A stretch of DNA of 64,000 bases from NCBI RefSeq assembly GCF_000224145.3, contig NC_020167.2, positions 2,433,611 through 2,497,610 on the forward strand. The letters are read 5' to 3'. This stretch comes from Ciona intestinalis (Eukaryota > Chordata > Ascidiacea > Phlebobranchia > Cionidae). The position numbers and the translations under genes were made by a program. Below the pieces are notes generated by a model. That model was not told the DNA's origin and did no database searches. It saw nothing but the letters and a program-made list of their open reading frames with translations. Below, one piece after another: positions 24,701-36,832 of this stretch (position 1 is its first letter; every line of letters begins with the position of its first letter).

Positions 24701-27700
24701 ATTGCAATTACCCATGATACAGTTAACAGCCTTCCTCATTTTAATTTAGTCTACTGTATGGCTTACTAAAGGTATGTGTTAAAAGCTACACTAAAATGCC
24801 TAATCAATGATTTAAATATATTCTGGCCACCTAACAAATTACTTGCATTGTAACTAAACTAAAGATTACCGTGCTCTATTCTGATACAGTTGTAGGAACC
24901 TTTGGTCCGATATTTAATAGTCATTAATTTAACCTAGTGGTCATAAAAAGGTCGGCCAAATTATCATTTACATTTTTGTGTGAATATTGCTAGTGTGTAT
25001 TACCAATTCAGATTTAAAAATAAGAAAGACCCAGGACAGGTTAGGAACATGTCAACTTATGTATATAACATTTAACCAACCTCCTTTCATTGCTTCCATC
25101 TGTTTCCATTCCGCTTTATGCAATTCAATCACACCGTTTATGAATCCAAACAATATAACATTATCAGTCAACCCAATACAAGATGAGACTTCACAAAGTT
25201 TTATGATTTTCAACTTCTGCATCATGATCTGTCAGAAAATGGATAGTTAGAAAAATACATAGAAATAACATTTACTTATGTTGCCAATGTCAAATTAATA
25301 TCTAAGACAATAGAAACCGAGGGCATTGATCTTAAAATCGATAGGCTTATTCAATATCTTGGTTTAGATTTAAAAAAATCAGTTTAAAACTTTACTTGTA
25401 AGTATATGGTATTGTTGGTATCCGCTGTTGATGCTCTCCATATGATAATCCTCTCATCAGAGCCACAGCTTATAAGCGTGTTGTGTACAGTTTCAGATTT
25501 GTAGCGAAAACTGCCTTCAAATGGAGAACAAAGCAAAACCACTTCACCAAAATGTGCCTGAATATCAAATGTTTTAGGCAGATACATAAATGAAAAAAGT
25601 GAAATCTAGAACAATGTTTATAGAACCAGTTTATAATTTGTTTACTACATTGCAAATTATGTGCATATATTAGAAATAAAGGCCTTGGCTTAGCATAAGA
25701 CCTATTAAGCATGTTACTGAAATATATATAGTGTATAAAACTAACACACAGCCCACAGGGACATATTCACAACTTAAACCCGAAGTTACCTTTATATCGT
25801 CCATAACCAAGTACGGTCCAACATCATTGATATTGGTTTTGCAACGCACGCTTATTTTTCTTCCACCTTCACCTAATACAATTGTAATTATTAGTTAACA
25901 TCACTTACATGCATATATTAACAACGATTGATGGCAAGCTGTAAAGTTTTTAAAAATAACAAAAAATCATGAGCAAAATTATGCTACAATTATAAATCAC
26001 TTTAAAGTCACCAATGGTGATATATTTATAAATAAAAGGTCTCACAGTGTAAATCACCATACATCAAGTTAAAATCACCTTCAGTTCTTGGTTCATTTGA
26101 CTTTTCACCCCCATCATAAAGTTTAATGTACCCGTTATCCAAACCAATTAACACTGCTTGTAATCGTTGTCCTTAATAGTTCAAAGTTTTATTAAAACAT
26201 GTATATAACAACAAACACAAAAATATACCAGTAGTTTCGCTATCAACATCAAGATAGACTGGCATGACCACAACTGACATAATCTGTAAAAAAAACACAA
26301 ATAGGTATTTATGTTAAGCAAATTTTTTCATTTGTAAACAAAGTTTCTATGAAAAAGTATATTAAAGGGCAAGTTTGCATAAACTGTTGAATATTCTTAT
26401 AACAGGTTTGGTCTTCCTGCATAACTGACCTTTTGTTTTCTTTTTCCTGGCTTTACTATGTTGCCTATCTGTCCAGGATTAACTGAGCAATCATACTCCA
26501 TGAGCTGACCATCTGACAACACTACATAACAATTGTTTCCATTTTCCTCTAAATCTACATGCACAGATGGCATGTCGAGGTCCGGCAAGGGGTATATAAT
26601 GTTTAACACAATACCAGAAACTGGAGATACAGCCATTATACAGTGGTCATCCAACATACATACCAAACGAGTGTCTAGGACTTTATTACTAGCTAGGTGC
26701 TGCTTTTTATCAGTTTGTTTATCTTTCACTGCATCTTGCTTTTCACATGAATCAATATCTCCTAAATCTCCATCACCCACAAGTTGTTTCAATGAATTTT
26801 CGTTCATTTCATTTTTATCTTTTACTTCAGTCTTATCCTCAAACCGATCCAATTGTTTCTGCTTATTTTTATTATTTACAGACGGCAATTTCTGTGTACC
26901 TACAACTTGGTCCTGTCCATCCATTGATCGATACACACTACATAGTCGAAAATATTCTGCTGCAGAGCTGAGGGTTGCAAATATTGAGAACAAGACGTTA
27001 ATATCAAATATACGAATATAACTATCAGTCCTGTAGAGAAGTCTGTCGTTTCTTACAACTTGCAAGTCTAATATACTTTCTGATAAAGTGGTTTCACTGG
27101 ATAGCTCAAGTGTGTCAAGTCTCCACATTCTTAAACAGCCACTACTTTGAGACCACGATATTAGTATTGGTTGTTTGGATAAGCTTGCAACACCAGTTAA
27201 ACCATCGCGGTGACCCGAGAATTTGTGGATCAGAGCTTTGGCAGCTGCAATGCCAATGTTTGTTATTTAACTGTTACTTTAAAGTGGGGCTGCAAAACTA
27301 CTTTTATTTTTGGTATTTCTGATTCGGATATTTAAAAAAGTGAAACAATGTTTGGTTCAAATCAGTCTATTACGTAAAGAAAGAAAACATTATTTTTTAT
27401 TTAAATTGAGTTTCTGGTTTTCTTATAAAAACAGTAAAAAATGAGCAACTGAGTAGAGTAATTGACCCAATTACAGCACACTTAATATTTCATAATATAC
27501 TTTATAAGAAAACTACACGTACCAGTATGATAAACATGAATTGTCCCATTTCTTGCTGCAGTTATAAAGTATGAATAAGGTCGATAGAAGGTGCAGTAAG
27601 TTAGTGAAGCTTCATGGGTGTTGTGGATCACCTCTACCTGTGTTCGTGTCACCATGCTCACAATATACACGGCTTGATCAGTTAACACAAGCAACATCTT

Positions 27701-29048
27701 TGTTGATTTGTCGTATACCAATCGCCTCACCCATTCTCTGCTGACTGCAACACAAAAAAGGCATATATCACCAAAGGAGAAATTAACTTACAGGCAAATT
27801 TATGTGGGTCGCTCAATGTTTTATTCTGTATGGAAAGACACACCATAAAACCTGGGGGAATATAACAAAAAACAAATGGCTTTGGTTGGTAAAATAATCT
27901 CAACTGTTAAGAAATTGGAAANNNNNNNNNNNNNNNNNNNNNNNNNNNNNNNNNNNNNNNNNNNNNNNNNNAGTTGTTGAAGTTGGAGATTGGTGGGATG
28001 GATGATAACACCCTGCCGTTGGTTATTGTGGATCGTGGTGAGTGTGTTTTACTCCAGTTTAAGAGAAGAGAATCATGTAATCTAAATATTACAAGCAATA
28101 AGGAATATTTACAATTGACATCACATGTGAGATGAGGTTCCATCTCCTCCACAGGAAGTCCAAACTCAATGAAGCGGACTTTCCACGACATTACAAATCC
28201 TTGTCCTCCAGTGATAAGTTCATCGAAATCTTCCAGATAAATCATACAAAGGATACTCCGTTGAACAGTAAGACGAGTTTTCTCCTCAAATGTTGTTCCA
28301 TTGTAGCCACGGATGGTCAGATCTTCACAATAACCTGGTAAAACACGGCGTGATCCTGAATATGTTATTTAGTAGAAAATGTATATACATATTTTAGATT
28401 TCATTTTCTGATTTTCAATGCCCTACACTCCTCCAGAATATATAAGACCATGCAATGCTAAAACATAAGTTAACGTAATGATAATTGATTAAGAAATTGG
28501 ACCATGACTTATTATCAGTAGGTAATGGATTAATAGACAAAATTATTCCATTGTTTATTAATATTTATTTCACATTGTGACAACAGTGTTTACCTTTATT
28601 TTCTTTTGGTAGTATTTTCTGAAATTGCAGCCTTTTTATCTACATTAGTATATATGTGACAAAAACTAACTAGAGAGAATCTAAATTATTCACCAATACA
28701 TGCATGTTGATTTGGAATCCAGATCATGGTCTTTAAACAGTTCTTTATTGGAAAACGTTTTTGAATTTTTGACGTTCCTTCCTGAGGGTCCAATTTCCAT
28801 TTAGTTACAAAATTTCTGCCACTCTCCGAAGCCATATAATTCACGAAATAATACTCCTGCAAACTCTTGTTTTCTCTGCAATAAGCAACGCTGAACACCG
28901 GACTTGGAAAATGGGAAACCGAGTTTTTCAATTGCAGACCAGATTCGATGCACAGTTCATTGAGGTTTGAGTTACATTTATCACGAAGAGCATTTTCTAT
29001 ATCTTCTCGGGCTTGTTCCCACGATTTATACGCTTTCCTTCTTTTCAT
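15757..29048 (-). CDS. WDR97-like: Large WD-repeat protein, WDR97/WDR87 type
   Basis: At least 34 minus-strand exons join in phase, giving over 1,815 residues. From 5': 28694-29048, 28120-28334, one exon in the 27922-27971 gap, 27792-27851, 27523-27744, 26430-27244, 26229-26283, 26079-26171, 25790-25872, 25396-25557, 25081-25228, 24510-24688, 24114-24269, 23624-23726, 23345-23523, 23201-23279, 22710-22907, 22460-22540, 21985-22142, 21420-21706, 21027-21153, 20407-20664, 19817-19857, 19660-19757, 19451-19598, 19131-19183, 18920-19049, 18500-18627, 18141-18247, 17639-17797, 17247-17300, 17150-17185, 16619-16651, 16082-16275 and 15757-16015. The start ATG follows an in-frame stop. The N-terminal half has WD blades (HKFSGHRDGLTG..., CGSDERIIIWRA, TTSKDKFIKIWNTEG). 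Next comes GYIPNSVIRQ, a motif I associate with WDR87/WDR97, then a Pro-rich stretch, a helical domain (about 21985-20407) and a disordered tail. These WD proteins are mostly testis or ciliary; the role here is inferred only. Confidence 0.75.
16733..17022 (-). mobile_element. SINE copy, near full length, minus orientation
   Basis: Read on the minus strand it starts GTGGCGCTGTGGCACAGTTA, passes CCAACCCAGAGGTAATGGGA and ATTGTGGGCGCATGTGTCCT, and ends in the shared tail with GGCACGAGGTGTTTGAAACA. It lies in the WD-repeat intron between exons 17150 and 16651. The composite layout of tRNA-like head plus unrelated tail matches the Cics-1 SINE known from Ciona (name from memory). Confidence 0.75.
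17547..17626. mobile_element. MITE fragment
   Basis: Carries the core TTTGTTTACTACCAAATAGT and a decayed right end TCATTTTACTCCAAACC. The left end is not recognisable. It is intronic in the WD-repeat gene. Confidence 0.4.
27922..27971. other. Assembly gap (50 N)
   Basis: Fifty N bases inside the WD-repeat gene. The flank at 27972-28010 is coding-like on the minus strand (GVIIHPTNLQLQQ or SSIPPISNFNN depending on frame). The splice phases on either side need an exon of length 3n+1 here. Confidence 0.98.
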
Positions 29049-29755
29049 TTTTAAACGTTTGCAGTGTTAGTTTTCCAGAAATAACTGACAGGCTGCTGAT
29101 ATTTGTTTTGAACCTGCAACAGAACAGCTGTGCGATGTATGACATCACAGATGGCATTCATTATCAAACGCAAAACATGTTTTAAAATAGGGGGAACTCC
29201 CTCGCGTGAAGAACACAATTTGTGAGAAAAAAGTAAGAATTATGAATTGTCACTCACAAAGATAAAATAAAATAAAGTTTTCCCAAAATTATCAATCATA
29301 TAGTTATATATGTAGTTATTTGCGGGCAAGTGTAAGAAACAGAACACTATATAAAACGAGTATCGTTGCCCACCACGCAAGGATAACTAAGTTATACCCA
29401 TTTTTACGCTCATGTTACCTTTTATCCAAATATGTGCGTAAAAATCTACCAAAGAAGTACAACTGTTCAACGAAAAAATCTACATGGCCACTACGTGCCC
29501 AAAACATACACGCTTGTCACGAAATACTGATTACTCCCTCGCTGTTGTTGTGAAAAAATGCATTTAGTTAAAAGTGCAACAACAAACTTTTTAATCAGGA
29601 TTTAAAACAAAAAGTTCATAACCGACACGTGTTTTTAGAGGAATTCCCACTAAATAGGTATGTAAGCTGAAATGATAAAAAAACATGCAACCCATGTTAA
29701 CCATATGGCGTATTAGCCACCAATTCGACTAAATACACGATATCAAAACAAAACC
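29049..29755. promoter_or_regulatory. Shared upstream region of divergent WD-repeat and CARF-like genes
   Basis: The start codons of the minus-strand WD gene and the plus-strand CARF-like gene are 707 bases apart and point away from each other, so both promoters must lie here unless 5' UTR introns extend further. I see no exon and no canonical TATA box that I would trust. Confidence 0.5.
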
Positions 29756-31736
29756 ATGGCTTGCAACATTGAAAAGGAAGAAAAATCGGTGTACAGAGTA
29801 CTTTCAATGTACTTAAACCATGCTGAGAAGTCTGGGGACTACGTAAAAGGTTCAGTTGATGGGAAAGAAAGATTGGAATTGTTTCTTAGCGAATACAATC
29901 AGTCTGCAAGAACAAAGTTCATTATACGTTCTTCATGTAAGAAGAATAAAGAATTCAATCTCGGTGATGCAAACACAGCAACAGAATCCTGTACTCGGTA
30001 TGGTCGAGCAGGTAAAATGTTGCTTATTCACATAACATCAGATGTCTCGGTGCACAATCCTTTTCCTACAACATCTGCTAAACATAAACGTAACATCCAA
30101 GCACTAACCCCTATAACCACTTGCCCTGCATCGTAAATACTAACCCATAACACTTTCCGATTGCCTAATTTGTAACGTACCGAACCATTCTTTACTATTG
30201 CCATCGTATGGTTTTCTGCAGCTGACCAATTTATCATAGTAGCCAAGTAAACCAAAAAAAAACTAAAAAACAATTGACAATAAAATTTGTTAACTTTTTA
30301 AAAATAAATGTTTAATCAATATTTTAGATCGAATTTACTGGGAGTTCAACAATCGAAATCTAATTGTTCCATTTTGCGGAATGCCTTTTGTTACAAAAAG
30401 TTCCCAAGTTAAACATTGTCAGTTTGGTGCTCAATATTATAAACTTAAAGAAGAAAAGCAGGTAAATACCAATTAACATTAATGCTAAATAACAGCTGTG
30501 TCAAGTCCTAGATTTGAACACAATATTTCTATTAACCCACTTATTTTCCTATTGCAGTCAAAACTAACTCAATCCTGCCATGTTGCTGATGCTCATATGA
30601 CTTCACATAATGATCAGGCTGTTCAGATTTCATCCCAAAAGCGAAGACGCTTAAAGCCATCAAAGAAAAGAAACTGCCCAGCTTGCATGTATATTCGGGA
30701 AGTTGTACTGTTTCCTGATTTTGCCCTGACAACCACCTCATGCACCGTGTCAAAACATGTTTTAAGGAAAAATAAATCAACAATAATTCATGATTTAAAG
30801 CAAGCGATGGGTGAACGGAAACTTAACACTATACACAGGTATTTTGTCCAAGTTCCCCTTCCAGAAGCTCATTCAGAACATCCTCACGACACTCAGTCAT
30901 CAACTGTGAGGATAATTGATCCTTTTGTAAGAGAGAAAATTGATGAACTTCTGGCTGTTGGTGTATATGAGCTGAGACATATCCAGCTAATTGTGCATGA
31001 TTACGTGAATGAAATCATTGTGAAAAAACAGATGTCAGGGTATCCTGTCAACACCCAGTCATATCCTTCCGCTCAGGATATCAACGATTATATTTACCTT
31101 TCATCAATTTCAAAGCAAAGTTCATCCGGAGAAGAAGAGGAAGAGTGTGAAAGCACTGTAGAACGATCTCAGGTACAAGATGAGATGGAGAAGAGCATCC
31201 AAGAGTTAATGGGACTTCTGCAGTCATGTAGTGATAGCACAACACTGTCTAAAGCGAAAAAAGAGATGAAGAAAGTCATCCAGAAGATGAAACGATGCGG
31301 TCCAGTTGCCAAAAACTTCCAACGAAGGCCACGTAAGCGAAACTATCCAACAAAAGTCATCTTGGCTGCTGAGCAGGTAAAAAGGCCTCGTATTTCACAA
31401 AGTTTTACCCATAGCCAACCATCATGTGTTCAAATCATCACCACCTCAGTGCCCCAAGTCCCACAAACAATAGTTTCAAACTCTGGAGATATATTGTGTG
31501 GGAACAGTATGAGCAGAGAAATGATGCACGATGTCATGTTGCCATTTAACGGCAGTTTAAACTCACTTCAAACGCATGTGGACATGATGCCAACATTCAG
31601 TAGATTAATGGAGGATGATCATGATCTAATGCCATCACTCGTTGACAGAGTAGTTGGTCCAGATCCACATTTTCATCCTCAATTACAAGACCTTGGCCAT
31701 CTGCACGATGAAAGATTAAACTCAGTTTCACATTAA
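29756..31736 (+). CDS. CARF-like: Calcium-responsive transcription factor-like protein (CARF/ALS2CR8 family)
   Basis: Three exons join in phase: 29756-30011, 30328-30461 and 30558-31736, giving 522 residues. The first two exons give YWEFNNRNLIVPFCGMPFVT and CQFGAQYYKLKEEKQ. Exon 3 gives a basic stretch QKRRRLKPSKKR, then NCPACMYIREVVLFPDF with paired Cys, a helical part with YFVQVPLPEAHSEHP and HIQLIVHDYVNEI, and a low-complexity tail. The order of short Cys/aromatic block, basic linker, C-P-A-x-I-x-I-x-x-V-x-x-F-P block and YFVxxPxxxAH is that of the ALS2CR8 domain of CARF, a nuclear DNA-binding factor first linked to calcium-driven BDNF transcription. Invertebrate relatives exist with little known function. 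Start: ATG after ACC, with the reading frame open from there. A polyadenylation signal lies at 31906. Family assignment is from remembered pattern. Confidence 0.75.
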
Positions 31737-33312
31737 TTTTTATGAAGTTTCCAGTGTGTTTGTGTATTTCACGCCTTATGTTCCAATTTGCCTGACATAC
31801 ATATTGTTTCCGTTTTTTCTATTTTCTTGTTAACATTCACTTAAACCATGTCTCTTCATTTTTATCGCCATACATACTTTGACTAATTTTGTCATTTACC
31901 CTGAAAATAAAAAACATAGTAGCAAATTACATTGGCATAGAATTTCAAGCTGCACATTACATACTGTACAGACAGATGATTTCCCTGTTAGTTGGTGCTA
32001 TGCTAATTGTTTCAACTGTTGAACTATTTTACTATTGCACTGAATGCCTAAACTAAACAGTGGTAAAAACATCTATGTGGTAGAGTTTCTACATTATACA
32101 AGGCTCTGATTTAAGTAATGCTTACAACCATTATCTAATCTACTTAACTAAAAGAGAGAATACAGTTTAAACAGGCAAGTGCTATACAATTTAGCTTAAA
32201 AAATTAATGTTTAAGTGTCTTGTATGCCACCATTAAAACAAATGTCACTAAAAAATGATACTTCAATAAAAAATATCATGTAGCAAAAATACGTGTTGAA
32301 CAAAATTGCTGTGAATAGAATTAGTTATTCAAATTACCACTAACCTGGTTTAAACATCCTTACTTTACACAGTATAAACCAGAACTATTCCCGCAAACAT
32401 TTTTCTCATATCCGATGGATTGGCAGATGTACATGGTTTTTGGTTCTTTTATTCTGACATAATTTTCACCATGCTATGGTTTAATTACATAAACAACATG
32501 CAAAAACTTTTATGAATAGCACTGTTAACGGAAGATAACTTTTTACCATATTCCATTTGTTTGATTTTTCTGTAAAAAAGACCAACCAACAGAATAGAGT
32601 TACTGTTGCAACCTACAAAGGATTAGGTTGCAAAAGCCACTTACAGCAAGCAACCTAATATTAGATACTACTTAGTTTTACATTTAAACAAAAAATAAAG
32701 ACACATTAAGTGGGCCATTTCAAGCCAGTTAATTTCACAGTTTTAAAAATAATGTTACAATCCACATTACTATTATTACAGAGAGATTTTTGTTAGTGTC
32801 AGTAACAGATGGAAGTTAGTTGGTAAAGTCGTTCAACCATTATATACTAAGCTTTACACAGTATGGCTTGAATACTTTAGCTGTCCACCAACAATAATAG
32901 TGAAACTTTACAAAACTTACATATTTTTAAAGTTTTGCAAACACTGCAAAAAAGGAAAATGAATAAAAAAGCAAGAGAAACTTAAAAGGAGGAACAAATG
33001 GTAGGAAACAAATAAAAAAATTAGTATCTATAAATTGGGCAATGTGCATAGGTTGGATATAAGAGAATTCAGCCTGCATTTAAATATTAAGCGAGATTAA
33101 CTGCTGTATAACAGATGGGGGTTGTCAATAAAATATTTAGACTGCTAAGATAACCATTATCAGAAATATGAGATTATTTAACATGACAAAAATGGTGGAC
33201 TTTGGTTCTATGCACCGATTTAAACAGTGTACGACTGGCAATTGGATTGTATTTGTGTTTTGTGCAGGAAAGATTGTTTACATCTAGTTCAAATTTGTCA
33301 AGATTGAGAATC
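31737..33312. other. Spacer between convergent CARF-like and FBXO8 genes
   Basis: Very AT-rich. Holds an AATAAA at 31906-31911 for the CARF-like gene. The remainder presumably contains the FBXO8 3' UTR. No exon, RNA gene or repeat was recognised. Confidence 0.55.
31906..31911 (+). terminator. Probable polyadenylation signal of the CARF-like gene
   Basis: AATAAA 170 bases after the stop at 31736. Confidence 0.55.
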
Positions 33313-36185
33313 TCATTGGTGCGTGACAGGCCTACGCGATACATCGTCCCAACGTTGTGGTGCAACATGGCCAACCAGATACACATTATCATACAAGTGG
33401 CCGGCAAAGTCACGATCAATTGGTTCTCGTGGTCTCCTGGCTGCAGCATTGTTCCCCATCTCCAATGCTCGCCGGATGTTTCGGATGAACTCTCGCTTCG
33501 ACATCTTGTTCTTTACGTGAGGACTCGCGAGATCCACAGATAAGAGAAGGAGAGAATAACAGAGGATGCAAACTACATCTATATGTTGTGGGGTAATTAT
33601 TTTAAGGCATTAACATTATTCTAATGCAGTTTGACATAAGGACTTACTAACCATCTATAGCTGCTCTAGTGTTATTATTTACTCAATTTGATTTTGGGAC
33701 TAAAAAACTTTAACAGTGAAATTAAACTGACTAAAAATATCAATAGCCTATACAACATCAGTAATATTAGCCTAGTGCGTTTTTTATACTAGAAATAAAA
33801 AAAATTTTATACTAGCAATTCAAAACATTATAATATTACAGTGTCTAGCACATTTGTTGGCACACTGTTTAGTGTTACAAACGCTGAATCGTTTTTTTAA
33901 ATATTAACTTATAATTAATAAAACTGACCAAATCTAGGACATACTATATTTTATGCATATAGTTTTGCAGAACATAAATTACCTGGCTCCAACCCTAAAT
34001 CAGGATTATCTCCACAAAACTGAATTGAAAACTTTTCAATAAGTGAACTGAGGTATTCACTTTGTGTGGTGGGAGAGTCAACTGCATTGAAAAACTTCCT
34101 GCAATTGTGACATAAATTTCATTATTATGCAAACTACTGTATGTTTAACAGGTAACGCTGCATTAAAACTAAAGAACTTTTTTGATCATCATGTTTACAC
34201 AAAAACATAGTAAGATGAGGCTTTGTCTGTATTTTACACAATATTTCTGTGTTTTGTACCGGTCACATTATAGAATATTAATAGAAAATAAACACACCTG
34301 AGAGCATTTGGTAGAAATTGATTTTTGAAACTTTGTCGTTTAAATATTTCAAAGAAAACATCTTGTCTGAAAAATACACAATAAAGTTATCGATTACATA
34401 TTCTTTTGTAAATAAAATACCAAACACAATATGATTCAACACTATACCTACCAGTGGGAAATTACAGCTTATGTTACTAATGCAAAAATATTATTTGTGT
34501 AAAACCAACAACAATGCTGACGAAATGAATGACCTCACAAACAACATTATGATGTAATATAATGTCATTATGACAACGTAAAACTAACTATTCGTAATAA
34601 ATAAAATAATAAAATGTAATGTGCTGATACTATAACGTGTATAAGGAACTTAGCAATTTAATTTCGGTTCACAAAACAATATTAATCTGATAAAAGCAAC
34701 TTAACTGGGATGTTGAAACGTTGCTTCTCAAAAAATTAGCTGTCAAAAAAGTTACAAATATATATAAGCATATTCTACCTTTTTCTTAAATAAATTCGAA
34801 CTTGTTTCCAACAAAGTTGATTAGTTGAGTGAATGAACATAGCGATGTCTTCAGGTTGGTCGTTTAGAATGTGGTTATCGACAAAGTACCGAATACCCTG
34901 ATGATTGGTAAAATCATTATGAATTTTTTAAATTTACTAGAAATGCTTTCCAATCAATATTTGGTGAATTAAAGGCTTCAACCATAGTTTGAGCTAGATA
35001 TATATATATATATATACACGACAAACTGTACACATTAATGCATACGACTTTACCCATTCTGGTTCCGTATTAAATGTCAAGCTCCCTTCATCAAGTAAAA
35101 GAAATAATCTCTTAAAAGACTTTCCTTGTTGTTTCCAAGTTCGATATGCGCTACAGAATCCCCATGAAGATAAACACAACCTAAACAAACAACTTTTCTA
35201 ACAAATGAAAGACAAATGCTCGTAAATTGTTACAGGAAATGCCTTAAATAAATACAGAATTTTTTTTTTAATTTTGAAGTGGTTGTTAGCCAAGTAAAGC
35301 AATTGCATGCAACTGTGCGTTAAATTATTAGATTTTGAATTTATAACTTCATGTCAATGGCTGTGGAACAAATCTCATGTGTAAATATAGGTGTTCTGAT
35401 TCATCCGTCACAGGAAGTGAAATTATCAACAAGTGGTATGTATGACATGAACCATAACATGCTGTCTTGATCAGTTTAAATCTAAAAACTGTACAGTGAA
35501 CACAATATTGCAATATTGTAGAAGTGACACACTTATCTTTATAAATAACTTCAGGTCATTCATCAATGAAACTAAAATTAGCAACGACTGCCTTCCTAGT
35601 TAGGAAGTTATTTCCTTTATTTCAAACACTGTGTTGAACATTGGTTGTTCACATACCAAACTGGAACTATTGCTCTGCATTCCAAATAAAGCTGTGTTTC
35701 ACAATAATAAGGTGTACCCGAAGTACAATCTAATGATTTATCTTAAGTATGTAAAACATAGTTTTCTTAATAACAACTCACCCTTCCCATAAACGTTCAT
35801 CATTGGCGAGGTCTGTCCACACACATGATGCAAGACAAAGATCCGTTGCATTGAGATTTTGAAGGATCTTTAAATATTAAAAAAAAGAATTCGAACCAAT
35901 GTCATTAACACCTATTATATAAATTACATGTACAATACTATCTAAGTTGACTTATTTTGAGTTAGGACCTAGATTAACATTGTAAAAACTATATGCATAA
36001 AGATTACACACTATTTTATATGTTCTACATTCAACTTGATATATGGCCTGCTTAATTAATTAGTAAAACAGTTGACCCCACACCCCACACTGACCTACAT
36101 AGGGTTGTCACATCTTTATGTATAGTACATTCTATTCAGAAAACATTACGAATGAAATCCCATTACTAAGAGTACTTACACTCAT
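33313..36185 (-). CDS. FBXO8: F-box only protein 8 with Sec7-type domain
   Basis: Minus-strand exons in phase: 36180-36185 (tentative), 35782-35867, 35054-35180, 34779-34897, 34298-34366, 33983-34098 and 33313-33578, giving 262 residues (human 319). Seen: an F-box from NLNATDLCLASCVWTDLAND, GLCLSSWGFCSAY, then LLDEGSLTFN, a Sec7-like domain with NQFLPNALRKFF, and the ending SPHVKNKMSKREFIRN then GHLYDNVYLVGHVA, nearly word for word the vertebrate FBXO8 end. In ARF exchange factors the Sec7 loop carries a catalytic Glu in LPGE; here, as in vertebrate FBXO8, it reads LPNA, so exchange activity is doubtful. F-box proteins recruit substrates to SCF ubiquitin ligases; FBXO8 is reported to act on ARF6. 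Oddities: the first ATG is two codons from a donor and cuts into the F-box, so the true start is probably elsewhere; the C-terminus has a short insertion and about 15 extra residues. Confidence 0.88.
35000..35019. repeat. (TA)n microsatellite
   Basis: Short TA run in an FBXO8 intron just downstream of the 35054 donor. Confidence 0.75.
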
Positions 36186-36527
36186 AAAGCTATCATATTT
36201 ATAAAAAATCAGTTGTAAATCGAACCAAATTTTGCAAGAAGTTAAAGCACCCCAAAACTTAAATTTAAATAATAACAAAGGTTGGTGGCTCAACTTCCAG
36301 AACTAGGCAGAAATTATACAAATAACACAACACAAAAGCTTAACATGGAGACTTAATTTTTTGGCGCCATGAGCTAAGAGTTAAAGTACTTTTGTAAATA
36401 ATAATAAATAGTAAACACCGTAACATTTTAAACAAACTATATGTAACAAACTTGTCACAATCAGAGCTTTAATTATATCGGTATTCTAGGCTGCGGTTTA
36501 CAACAGACCGCCTGCTAGCGATATATA

Positions 36528-36785
36528 ATGACCGAGAAAACTAAGGTTATTCAGATTCCAGACTATGCAGAACCCGGATGTATGCTAGATGCAACTCAAA
36601 GCGCACACAGACACAACAAAGAATACCTTACAACAACGAATATACGTTACAACAAAGAATACGTTACACTATATATACCTGGATTCCCAGTTCTGGAGGC
36701 AGAAGATCGAGATCCACAAAGTTATTCAACGTGGAACTTCCAAAACTACCATGTCGGTTCTTCAACAACCGATTTAGAACATTAA
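36528..36785 (+). CDS.  Confidence 0.
   Translation: MTEKTKVIQIPDYAEPGCMLDATQSAHRHNKEYLTTTNIRYNKEYVTLYIPGFPVLEAEDRDPQSYSTWNFQNYHVGSSTTDLEH
36528..36785 (+). CDS. Small intronless protein of 85 residues, unassigned
   Basis: One open frame from an ATG to a TAA with a polyadenylation signal 42 bases after the stop, which supports a real transcript. The protein starts MTEKTKVIQIPDYAEPGCML, is rich in Tyr, Thr, Asn and His, has no signal peptide or membrane segment, and ends with YSTWNFQNYHVGSSTTD. Two other frames are also open over much of the stretch, so openness alone is weak support; the ATG and polyadenylation placement favour this frame. It lies divergently from FBXO8, about 340 bases away. 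Short Tyr/Pro/His-rich proteins of this build include many ciliary microtubule-associated proteins, but I do not recognise a family and would not assign a function. Confidence 0.5.
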   Translation: MTEKTKVIQIPDYAEPGCMLDATQSAHRHNKEYLTTTNIRYNKEYVTLYIPGFPVLEAEDRDPQSYSTWNFQNYHVGSSTTDLEH

Positions 36786-36826
36786 GCTCTGTAAATTATT
36801 GAAGATTAATACTTGGGCTTTGTATA

Positions 36827-36832
36827 AATAAA
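36827..36832 (+). terminator. Polyadenylation signal after the small 85-residue gene
   Basis: AATAAA 42 bases after the stop, with another AATAAA about 17 bases further on. Confidence 0.55.

Noticed and set aside
26533-27021. Plus-strand 162-codon frame
   Set aside because: It lies opposite the longest WD-repeat exon, whose minus-strand frame is spliced in phase with the rest of the gene.
34994-35188. Full 64-codon minus-strand frame as an independent gene
   Set aside because: The coding part is FBXO8 exon 35054-35180 in the same frame; the rest is intron including a TA run.
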